Below are positions 7,946-15,501 of a DNA stretch of 64,000 nt, one piece after another. This stretch comes from Lachnoclostridium edouardi. Lineage in GTDB: Bacteria > Bacillota > Clostridia > Lachnospirales > Lachnospiraceae. The notes under the pieces were generated by a model that did no database searches, was not told where the DNA came from, and was given only the letters and a program-made list of their open reading frames with translations. The stretch is taken from NCBI RefSeq assembly GCF_900240245.1, contig NZ_OESQ01000001.1:1899672-1963671 (forward strand). The letters run 5' to 3'. Both the position numbers and the translations under genes were made by a program. Numbering within the stretch: position 1 is the stretch's first letter; every line of letters starts with the position of its first letter.

Positions 7946-8651
7946 TCAGACATCATCGCTGTCTGCCATACGGTAGCCCACGCCCACTTCAGTGAAGATG
8001 TACTTCGGTTCGCCGGGATTATTCTCTATCTTACGGCGTATGTTGGCCATGTTGCCCCGGAGGATCTGGTTGTCGCCGCTGGCCCGGGGGCCCCACAGCT
8101 CGCGAATAATAAAGTCATAGGTCAGTACCTTGCCGGCATATTTGCTCAAAAGCGCCACCAGCCGGTATTCGTTGAGGGTCAGCTTGGCATTGATGCCGCC
8201 GACCAATCCTTGATGCTTATTGTAGTCGATGGTCAGATCTCCCACGGTGTAGGCTCCGGTACGGGCAATTTCGCTGTTGCCGGAGGCGGTGCGGGTATGG
8301 CGGATGGCAGCACGGATGCGGGCCAGCAGTTCATCGGTGCCAAAGGGTTTGGTCAGATAATCGTCGGCTCCCAAATCCAGAGCATTCACCTTGTCCCGTT
8401 CGTGAGAGTGGGCAGAGACAACGATCACCGGCAGACTGGATCAGCTGCTGGAGAATCTCCAGACCGTCCATGTCAGGCAGTCCCAGATCCAGTATGATGA
8501 GGTCGGGGCAATGGGAGGAGATCATGGACAGAGCCTCCGCACCGGTGCGGGCGATGAGGGCATCGTAATTGTTGGAGGCCAGCACAGTGGAGATGAAGTT
8601 GCTGATGCTCTGTTCATCCTCCACAATCAAAACTTTGTCACGAATTTTCAT
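7946..8651 (-). pseudogene. KdpE-type response regulator, frameshifted
   Basis: Two frames together encode one OmpR/KdpE-family response regulator. The first (8651 down to about 8430) has the receiver start VLIVEDEQS and the phosphorylation-site segment LIILDLGLPDMDGLEIL. The second (from about 8428 to 7946) resumes with IVVSAHSHERDKVNALDLGADDYLTKPFG and a winged-helix domain ending in YIFTEVGVGYRMAD. The join lies near 8429-8438, between QLIQ and LPVIVV, where KdpE proteins carry a few more residues. A deletion of 3n+2 bases (or one extra base) explains it. The start codon overlaps the end of the kinase gene. A sequencing error is possible, but the partner kinase is damaged as well. Confidence 0.75.
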
Positions 8652-9609
8652 GGGGCATGCTTCCTTTCAGAAATGAGTCCTCAGACTGGGGCGGGGTCAG
8701 CGGCAGGGTGAAGTTAAATTCAGCGCCGCCGCTTGGGCGGTTTTGGGCAAACAAGGTGCCTCCGTGAGCACGGATAATGGCATTGCAGACAGACAGACGA
8801 AGCTCTGTCAGCCCTTTGCCGTGGAGCACGGCGTTTTCCAGCAGGTTATTCAGCACTTGTTCAATGAGGATTGCGTCCATCGGTACCAGCAGCAGTTCGT
8901 CGGGAATCTCCACACGAAGGGGAACCTGAGGATAGCGCTTGCGGAATTTGTGGGCGGTTTCACCCAGGATTTCTTCAGCGGCCTCCTCCTGCTTGGCCAG
9001 ATCGGCAGCACCGTTGTTGCTGATGCGGGTGATGGACAGAAGATTTTCCACTACGCGGATGAGCCACTGTGCGTCGTCCCGTACGTCGGTGAGCAGGCTG
9101 CGTTTCTGTTCTTCCGTCAGAGTATCCTGATTGTCCAACACAGCAGAGGTGGCGCCTACGATGGAGGTCAGCGGCGTGCGGATGTCATGGGATACGGAGC
9201 GCAGCAAATTGGCTCGCATTTTCTCCTTTTCCGTCTCCGCCCGAAGCCGTTCCTGGTTTTTGATCTGGGTGGTGAGGGCGCTGGTGATCACCGCTACGGC
9301 AGTCATGGTAAAAAAGGTAATGGGATAGCCGGAGAGCGTAAAATCCAGTTCCCAATAGGGAAAGGTGAAAATATAGTTGACGGAAACCACACTGACCAGG
9401 GAGGCCAGCAAACCGTAAAAATAGCCGGTGGTCAGACGGGAGATCAGCAGTACCGCCAGTACGAAGATCAGATTCACAGGACCTTCGGAGTTGCTGGCAC
9501 GCTGCAACAGGATGCACAGGCCGGTGGAAGCCAACAGAATTCCAAGGGTGATGCCCCAGCCCCGTGGGGAGGAGAGGGAAAGTTTCAAAGAGCATTCTGG
9601 TTTGGCCAT
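8638..9609 (-). pseudogene. KdpD-type sensor kinase, short form with the ATP-lid region deleted
   Basis: The 323-residue product lacks the N-terminal KdpD sensor and universal-stress-like domains. It starts with a four-helix KdpD/DUF4118 membrane region (residues about 20-115), then a HisKA domain with the phospho-acceptor His in SVSHDIRTPLTSIVG, then the N-box NNLLENAV. It then jumps directly to LSVCNAIIRAHGG. The roughly 50 residues holding the G1 and G2 boxes of the ATPase domain are missing (around 8790-8830), in frame, so it should not autophosphorylate. The ATG at 9609 has AAAGGAG at 9617-9623. GC-rich like its neighbours. The decay is clear; whether the kinase originally sensed potassium is unknown. 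Confidence 0.7.
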
Positions 9610-9946
9610 AACATCACTCCTTTGAAAAGCCATAGTAAGTACAAAACATAATTATTACATCACAGAAATAAAAATGGTTCACGCTAAAAAACCGTTAAAC
9701 CGTTAAGAATCCTTGAAAAATGTACGCATATGGCGGACAGCGCCGTTGGGGAAAGCAGCTGGGTTATGATCTGCTGCATGGGTTTTGGCGGGGGATAAAG
9801 AATAATTCTTTCCTTGACCAAAAATAAAAACAAGTTTACAATGGAATGCGTGGCCTAAAACTTCACAATAAGCAATGAGGTATCTTTGCTGCGCGAACAA
9901 AAGGGACGCCCTTTGATAAAAGGCTTTTACATTACAGGTGGGGAGA
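9610..9946. other. 337-bp gap between the kinase remnant and the chimeric recombinase
   Basis: I see no supportable gene here. The only structure noticed is a short tandem CCGTTAAACCGTTAAG near 9700. It probably holds the promoter of the former Nudix gene whose 5' end survives downstream, but no convincing -35/-10 pair is visible. Confidence 0.4.
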
Positions 9947-11683
9947 ATGAACGGAATGGGACGGGAACAAGTACGCAGCGCCCTGCTGGATTATCAGCCG
10001 GACTGCGCTCAGGAACTGCAGGATCGGCGGCTGATGCTGGAGGCGCTGGAGCGCCCCAATGTGCTGACCCGGAGGGACGAGACAGAGCACTTTACCGCCT
10101 CCGCCTGGGTTATCGACTCCACCGGAGAGCAAAAGGCAATTTTAAGTAAATACGCAAGAGAAAATCATTTCTCAAATACTGCGTTTTTCGTGGACGACGG
10201 ATATTCTGGAACGAACTTCAACCGTCCGAGTTGGAGCGAACTTCTGGAACGGATTGAAAACGGAGAAGTGGCGACGCTGATTGTCAAAGATATGTCGCGG
10301 CTTGGGCGCGACTATCTGAAAGTGGGCTTTTACACCGAAGTCCTGTTCGTGGAAAAGGGCGTGCGGTTTATCGCTATCAATAACGGCATAGACAGCGCAA
10401 ACCAGCAGGACAGCGACTTTACCCCCTTTTTGAACATCATCAACGAGTGGTACGCAAAAGATACAAGCAAAAAAATCCGCGCTGTGATGAAGTCAAAAGG
10501 AGAAGCAGGAGAATACCTCTGCACAAACCCGCCCTATGGTTACATGAAAGACCCTGATAACAGAAAACGGTGGATTGTGGACGGAGAAGCCGCCGAAGTA
10601 GTTAAGCGGATATTTACCCTTTGTCTGGACGGTTACGGACCGTCGCAGATTGCCCGTATTCTGAAAGAGGATAAAGTCATAACGCCGACAATCCATTTTC
10701 AGCAGACAGGCAGGGCAACGAGGAACACATCGCCGGACAATCCCTACAACTGGACGGGAGATACCATAGCTGACATTTTGGAGCGTCCAGAATATCAAGG
10801 GCATACGGTAAATTTCAAGACTTATAAGCAGTCCTACAAAAGCAAGAAAACCTGTTACAATCCAGAGGAAAAGTGGCTTGTGTTTGAGAATACCCACGAG
10901 GCAATCATTGACGCTGACACATGGAAACGGGTGCAGGAATTACGGAAGAACAAACGCCGCCCGACGAGAACAGGAAAGACGAATATGTTTTCCGGCATTG
11001 TGCGCTGTGCCGATTGCGGCGAAAAGCTGTATTATTGCACAAGCAAGAATTTTGAAGCAAGGCAAGACCATTTTGTCTGCTCTACTTCAAGGCTCAAGGG
11101 GAAAGAGGTTTGCTCTACTCATTTTATCCGCGCCGTTGTCTTGGAACAGGGCGTACTTGCTCACATGAGATTGACGATTGCCTGTGTTGCTAACCACGAA
11201 GAACAATTCCGAAAAGCTATGGGTGCGAAACAGAAAGCCGAAGCGAAAAAGGAACTGGCGGCAAAGCGGCGGCAACTGACGCAAGCGGAACGCCGAATAG
11301 AGGAACTTGACCGATTATTCAAGCGTATTTACGAGGACAACGTGGGCGGGAAACTATCTGACAGCAGATTTCAAATGCTCTCCGGCGATTACGAGCAGGA
11401 GCAGGAAGAACTGCGGGAAAAGCTGTTGCGATTGAACGAAGAAATTAACGAACAGGAAGAACAAACAGAGAACATTGACAGGTTCATCAGCAAAGTACAG
11501 AAATATCTTAATTTGGACGAATTAACCCCCTCTGTTTTAAACGACATGGTAAAGGCGGTATACGTTCACGCGCCGGATAAATCAAAGGGGCATAGGGAAC
11601 AGCAGATTGACATTTCCTATGACCTTGTGGGAATACTCCCCGCGTCTTTACTGAATGACCTGCAAAATGGAGAAACGGCATAG
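9938..11683 (+). CDS. Chimeric ORF: Nudix-like N-terminus fused to a large serine recombinase lacking its catalytic start
   Basis: The 581-residue frame has two parts. Residues about 4-64 (LLDYQPDCAQEL, then VLTRRDETEHFTASAWVID) look like the N-terminus of a Lachnospiraceae-type Nudix hydrolase. From about residue 65 (EQKAILSKYARENHF) onward it is a large serine recombinase of the Tn4451/conjugative-element type: resolvase body with SRLGRDYLKVG, recombinase domain, zinc ribbon (CADCG and a later Cys), coiled coil, and a DUF4368-like C-terminus ending NGETA. The first ~30 recombinase residues, which hold the catalytic Ser, are missing, so it should be inactive. GTG 9938 or ATG 9947 could start it. 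The junction is near 10127. GC content shifts at the junction. Confidence 0.75.
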   Translation: MGRMNGMGREQVRSALLDYQPDCAQELQDRRLMLEALERPNVLTRRDETEHFTASAWVIDSTGEQKAILSKYARENHFSNTAFFVDDGYSGTNFNRPSWSELLERIENGEVATLIVKDMSRLGRDYLKVGFYTEVLFVEKGVRFIAINNGIDSANQQDSDFTPFLNIINEWYAKDTSKKIRAVMKSKGEAGEYLCTNPPYGYMKDPDNRKRWIVDGEAAEVVKRIFTLCLDGYGPSQIARILKEDKVITPTIHFQQTGRATRNTSPDNPYNWTGDTIADILERPEYQGHTVNFKTYKQSYKSKKTCYNPEEKWLVFENTHEAIIDADTWKRVQELRKNKRRPTRTGKTNMFSGIVRCADCGEKLYYCTSKNFEARQDHFVCSTSRLKGKEVCSTHFIRAVVLEQGVLAHMRLTIACVANHEEQFRKAMGAKQKAEAKKELAAKRRQLTQAERRIEELDRLFKRIYEDNVGGKLSDSRFQMLSGDYEQEQEELREKLLRLNEEINEQEEQTENIDRFISKVQKYLNLDELTPSVLNDMVKAVYVHAPDKSKGHREQQIDISYDLVGILPASLLNDLQNGETA

Positions 11684-11707
11684 CCCACAAGCTATGCCGT
11701 TTCCCAA
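11672..11707 (+). terminator. Intrinsic terminator of the recombinase ORF
   Basis: GAAACGGCATAGC (11672-11684) pairs perfectly with 11691-11703; the stop codon lies within the stem. The T run is short. Ordinary chromosomal genes begin within 60 bp, so the edge of the acquired arm is close by. Confidence 0.7.
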
Positions 11708-11765
11708 AAACATTTCTAATACTGTCTTATGAGTGCCGCCCTTTGGCGCACACTTTTTTGTTAAA

Positions 11766-12335
11766 TTATTTAATTTCACCGTAGCCGCTTACATAATACA
11801 GATAATCTTCATCGCCCTGGTCGGCGTAATTCTCACCGTTTACTAAAAGCTTGATTTTATCTACATTAAAATTTTCAGTGAAGGTATTTCCAATGGAAAT
11901 CTCTATTAATTCAGCGTTCTCTTCTGGAACCTGAGAAAGGTTTAAGGTTCCCAGCTCTGCAGGGGGGATATTTACAAACTCGTCAGAGCTTTCCTCAGCA
12001 GAGGTTTCAGGCTCGCCGGTAATTGTAAAATCTATTACAGAAGTGCCCTCGTCCAGAACTCCGTATTCAATCATCTTATCTACAACAGACTGAGCGTCCA
12101 GAACCTCTACGCCGTCCATCTCCTGAGTCAGTCCGGAATTGTCCTCCTTTGGAACATATACAGAAATAGAAGACAGAACAGGTGCGTTAGGATCCGGAAC
12201 CTTATCCTCAGCTCCTCCTGGGGCCTGAGTCTCAAAAGACTCTGCTGTCTGAGCCTGCTTCTCCGGTGTAGGAGTGCATGCGGCAAGAGATAATACCATC
12301 ATAGTACCAAGTAAACACATAGAAAATTTCTTCAT
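11766..12335 (-). CDS. GerMN-domain lipoprotein
   Basis: The 189-residue product has a lipoprotein signal peptide with lipobox LAAC (Cys20), a Thr/Glu/Pro-rich linker, and a C-terminal domain with ELIEISIGNTFTENFNVDKIKLLVNG typical of GerMN (sporulation/germination) domains. It should be anchored on the outer face of the membrane. It lies 16 bp downstream of the MarR-type gene on the same strand, so the two are probably co-transcribed. A direct germination role is not shown; many GerMN lipoproteins occur outside germination operons. Confidence 0.7.
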   Translation of the reverse strand: MKKFSMCLLGTMMVLSLAACTPTPEKQAQTAESFETQAPGGAEDKVPDPNAPVLSSISVYVPKEDNSGLTQEMDGVEVLDAQSVVDKMIEYGVLDEGTSVIDFTITGEPETSAEESSDEFVNIPPAELGTLNLSQVPEENAELIEISIGNTFTENFNVDKIKLLVNGENYADQGDEDYLYYVSGYGEIK

Positions 12336-12351
12336 AATTAGCTGTTCCTCC

Positions 12352-12813
12352 TTATACGTCTGCCTGAAAACTTCTGAACCAGGCGTCCAGACTTTTTAAG
12401 GCTTTCACTAGAGAATTCATTTCGTCAGGACTTAAAGCCTTAGTAATACTGTCTATCATGTGCTTGTGAAAATCGGCATGATGGTCGTACGCCCTGCGGC
12501 CCTTTGGGGAGAGAGAAATATAAACGACTCTTCTGTCCTCCCGGCCTCTTTCCCTGACCACATAACCCTTTTTCACAAGGCTGTTCATGGCAATAGTTAA
12601 AGTACCTACAGTAACAGAAAGCTCCTTGGCAATGGTGGACATGTTTTTTGGCTCCTCTGTGCCGATTGCCTGGATTACATGCATATCGTTGTTGGTAAGA
12701 TCCTGATATTCCTGAGATATGAGGGCTTTCTCCTCTAAATCCATCACGTCCCGAAATAGATTTACCAGTGCATCATTTAACGTTGTATACGTATCCACTT
12801 TTCTCCCTTTCAT
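12352..12813 (-). CDS. MarR-family transcriptional regulator
   Basis: This 153-residue winged-helix protein shows the MarR core: helices around NNDMHVIQAIGTEEPKNMSTIAKEL, the recognition segment VTVGTLTIAMNSLVKKGYV, and the wing REDRRVVYISLSPKGR. MarR proteins bind as dimers and respond to small ligands or oxidation. It forms an apparent operon with the GerMN lipoprotein. In clostridia similar proteins sit near fatty-acid genes (FabT/FabR-like), but that context is absent here. The family is certain, the target is not. Confidence 0.85.
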   Translation of the reverse strand: MKGRKVDTYTTLNDALVNLFRDVMDLEEKALISQEYQDLTNNDMHVIQAIGTEEPKNMSTIAKELSVTVGTLTIAMNSLVKKGYVVRERGREDRRVVYISLSPKGRRAYDHHADFHKHMIDSITKALSPDEMNSLVKALKSLDAWFRSFQADV

Positions 12814-12927
12814 CCTGTTGATCTAAAGTCTCCTACTGATTATACATGATTTTTGGAAGGTGTACAACCACTTAAATACTTAGAAAATTCTTACATTCTT
12901 GTGTTTTTTTTGTGTTTTTCCCAATGT

Positions 12928-13449
12928 TTATGAAAGAGTGAACAGGATGCTGGCCGCCATGCCGGCTCCGGTGGCAATTAAGGCCCCGGCCATAGTATAC
13001 CTGGTTTTCGTGATTTTTAAGGTGCCAAAGTAGATACTGATACAATAAAATACAGTTTCAGTGCAGCTCATCAGCACAGAGGCAGTTAAACCGGCAGCAG
13101 AATCCGTTCCGTACTCCTTAAAAATATCCAGCACAAGGCCTACAGCCGCAGAATTGGATATCAGCCGCACAAGGGCCACTGGCACTACAGGCGCAGGCAG
13201 ATGAATAAAGGCTGCAGGGGCCGCTAAAAGACCTCCCAGCCAGTCCAGAAAGCCGGAAGCTCTTAATACTCCTGCAGCGATCATCAGTCCTATTAAAGTA
13301 GGAAGAATTTGAAAAACAGTGGCCACCCCCTCTTTAGCACCTTTTAAGAAGTCGTCAAAAACAGGACGTTTAGAAAGAAGGGCAAAACCTATAATATAAA
13401 AGATTAGAAGGGGAATCAGGTAGTCAGAAAGAAACAGAATTACATTCAT
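12928..13449 (-). CDS. spmB: Spore maturation protein B
   Basis: The 173-residue membrane protein matches the SpmB nucleoside-recognition (Gate) domain family, with segments GFALLSKRPVFDDFLKGAKEG, LPTLIGLMIAAGVLRASG, and LRLISNSA-like NSAAVGLVLDIFKEYG followed by SVLMSCTETVFY. In Bacillus, SpmA and SpmB act in spore-core dehydration. The usual partner spmA is not adjacent; the upstream neighbour is a DUF885 lipoprotein instead. Its presence supports a spore-forming host. Confidence 0.88.
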   Translation of the reverse strand: MNVILFLSDYLIPLLIFYIIGFALLSKRPVFDDFLKGAKEGVATVFQILPTLIGLMIAAGVLRASGFLDWLGGLLAAPAAFIHLPAPVVPVALVRLISNSAAVGLVLDIFKEYGTDSAAGLTASVLMSCTETVFYCISIYFGTLKITKTRYTMAGALIATGAGMAASILFTLS

Positions 13450-13451
13450 AA

Positions 13452-13497
13452 AAAATCAGCCCGTTTTTTCACAATGTATGAATTCCAGGCTGATTTT
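13452..13497 (-). terminator. Hairpin terminator between the DUF885 gene and spmB
   Basis: AAAATCAGCC (13452-13461) pairs with GGCTGATTTT (13488-13497). On the minus strand it lies just after the DUF885 stop codon and before spmB, so it probably ends or attenuates that transcript. Confidence 0.55.
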
Positions 13498-13507
13498 ATA
13501 CGTATTA

Positions 13508-15328
13508 TTAAGATTGCTGAAGCCAATTTTGGAAATAGATTTTTAAAACAGTAAATGGAGCAGGGCCTGTTTCTAAAATAAACTGATGGAAAGCCTTGGC
13601 GTTAAATTTAAGGCCCTGGGCCTTCTCCGCCGCTTTTCTCATATTTAAAATTTCCAGGTATCCCACATAGTACTCCAGATAGTTGGCCGGATTTTCCACC
13701 ATGGTCTGATAAATATTTTCCACCACATCGTCAGAAACAACAGTAAAATGCTGTGAAAGATAATCCTTTACCTGATCTTTGTTCCATCCGTAATAATTAA
13801 TCCGCAGATCCAGGTAAGCGTGAAGACCTAATAATACAGAGCGATTGTATTTTAAAAGCTTCTGCAAACCAGGCTTTAACCCGTTGTCAAATTCATAAGA
13901 ACACATTTCCACATAAGTGGCCCATCCCTCAGAATAGGAGCCAAAGGACAGCAGATGTCTTAAATGGCAGGTATCCTGATTAATAAAATACACAGTTTGA
14001 TATAAATGTCCAGGATAACCTTCATGGGCCAAAGTAGGGTACAAAGGCTCATCCTTATACTGTTTATTTCTGTTAATATAAATTACATTGTCCTCATACC
14101 GGTCAATTGGCGGAGTCAAATAAAAAGCAGGGCTCAGGGACAATTCTAAGGCCTTAGGCACATCCTTAATTGTGTAATTGCACTTAGGAAGCGGAGGAAA
14201 ATCCTTTTGAATCTGCTCCTGAAGGCTTAGAAGAATCTGGGAAGGCTCTGTGGGGCTAAAGGAATAATCATAAATGTCCTGGACTAAATCAGGATCAGAT
14301 TTAAGAAGCAGGCCAATATTAACGCTGTCTTCGGAAATCTGCTGTTCAATGGCAGCATTTAAATCTGCAATAGAAGCATAGGAGGTGCCTGTGGTAGCCT
14401 GAACTAAATATTCATAATATTCCTTGCCCTCCGGATATCCGCACATTCCCTGGTCATTTACACCTGTGCCCTTTAAGCTTTCCAGAACCTGAATCAGCTG
14501 GCGGTATGCAGGCACAAAATGCTCCTCCAAGGCAGAATTGTGCTGGGTAATGTAGGAATTTTTTTCTTCATCAGAAAGCCCGGGAACTGTGTCCAGGCGT
14601 TCTTTAAAAGATTGAGACAAAAAGTTGTCGTCAGAAGACAGCAGATAGCTTTGACAGGAAATAATAATATTGTCAGCAGTGGCGTCGCTCATAAAAAGCC
14701 CTGCGGCTGACTTTTCCTTTTCAAATTTACCAATCTGCTCATAGTACTGGTCGATTTGACTGAGAAGCTGCAAGTATGTATCAATATCTTCTTTTGTGTA
14801 AAAGGTATACTCTGCCAAAAGCACAGGCAGCTGAGCCTGAACCCCAATAGTAGGAGCTAAAGGCTCGGTATAAAGCTCTAATCCCTGGCTTAAAAGAGCA
14901 GTGTCCAGATAATCAGCTAAAATATGCCAGGTAAGTCTTTGGTCGGCAGACAGATTTTCCGGGCTGAAGGAATCCAGCTGTTCCCGGACAGCCTTTGTGT
15001 CAGCCATATCTGTTTTGTAATCCTCCAAGGTAGCGCTTCCATATGACACAGAAGGATTTTGGATGCCAAAGGCAGAAGGGTCCGCCAGGGTGTAATGAAG
15101 AGAAAGCGTGGACTTTACAATCTCCTCCAAAAACAGGTCTTCCGTAAACTGGTCAAAGGCTTTTCTGTCTTCACTGTAAGAAGCGTGGTATACTTCATAA
15201 TCCTGAGCGGACGACAAGGTGCTGTCCGCGGCATTTCTGGGAGTACAGCCGGTAATCAGAAGGACCGTCAGAAGAAGTACAGCTGTCAGCCTGTACAGGG
15301 CAGTTGATAATAATTTATTTTCTCTCAT
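13508..15328 (-). CDS. DUF885 lipoprotein, putative zinc peptidase
   Basis: The 606-residue product begins with a lipoprotein signal (lipobox ITGC). The rest matches DUF885 proteins, a poorly characterised group proposed to be zinc-dependent peptidases. The motif LAHEGYPGHLYQ carries the HExxxxH-like arrangement, with a later Glu in SFGSYSEGWATYVE as third ligand candidate. The length is typical for the family. It would act on the outer surface of the cell. Its substrate is unknown. It lies divergently from metG. Confidence 0.8.
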   Translation of the reverse strand: MRENKLLSTALYRLTAVLLLTVLLITGCTPRNAADSTLSSAQDYEVYHASYSEDRKAFDQFTEDLFLEEIVKSTLSLHYTLADPSAFGIQNPSVSYGSATLEDYKTDMADTKAVREQLDSFSPENLSADQRLTWHILADYLDTALLSQGLELYTEPLAPTIGVQAQLPVLLAEYTFYTKEDIDTYLQLLSQIDQYYEQIGKFEKEKSAAGLFMSDATADNIIISCQSYLLSSDDNFLSQSFKERLDTVPGLSDEEKNSYITQHNSALEEHFVPAYRQLIQVLESLKGTGVNDQGMCGYPEGKEYYEYLVQATTGTSYASIADLNAAIEQQISEDSVNIGLLLKSDPDLVQDIYDYSFSPTEPSQILLSLQEQIQKDFPPLPKCNYTIKDVPKALELSLSPAFYLTPPIDRYEDNVIYINRNKQYKDEPLYPTLAHEGYPGHLYQTVYFINQDTCHLRHLLSFGSYSEGWATYVEMCSYEFDNGLKPGLQKLLKYNRSVLLGLHAYLDLRINYYGWNKDQVKDYLSQHFTVVSDDVVENIYQTMVENPANYLEYYVGYLEILNMRKAAEKAQGLKFNAKAFHQFILETGPAPFTVLKIYFQNWLQQS

Positions 15329-15418
15329 AAGATACCTCCAGTTCTCCTAATTATAATTTATATTCGCCAGTATGACAACTAATTCCAGAAAAACTGAAAA
15401 CCCTGCATTTAAGCAGGC

Positions 15419-15447
15419 TTGACAGACTTGTAGGAAACGATTAAACT
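15419..15447 (+). promoter_or_regulatory. Probable sigma-A promoter of metG
   Basis: TTGACA at 15419-15424 and TAAACT at 15442-15447 have 17-bp spacing. I see no T-box structure between this and the metG start at 15502; the leader is too short for one. Confidence 0.5.
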
Positions 15448-15501
15448 TGTATTTATTATATTATATAGAAAAAATTGCTAAAGCGGCAGGGAGGATATTT
15501 T

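Noticed and set aside
8743-9651. 302-residue plus-strand frame across the KdpD-type remnant
   Set aside because: Antisense to the kinase, low-complexity Gly/Gln content and no ribosome site.
15361-15501. T-box riboswitch before metG
   Set aside because: The leader is under 60 bases from the predicted start site and no T-box sequence or antiterminator pair is visible.
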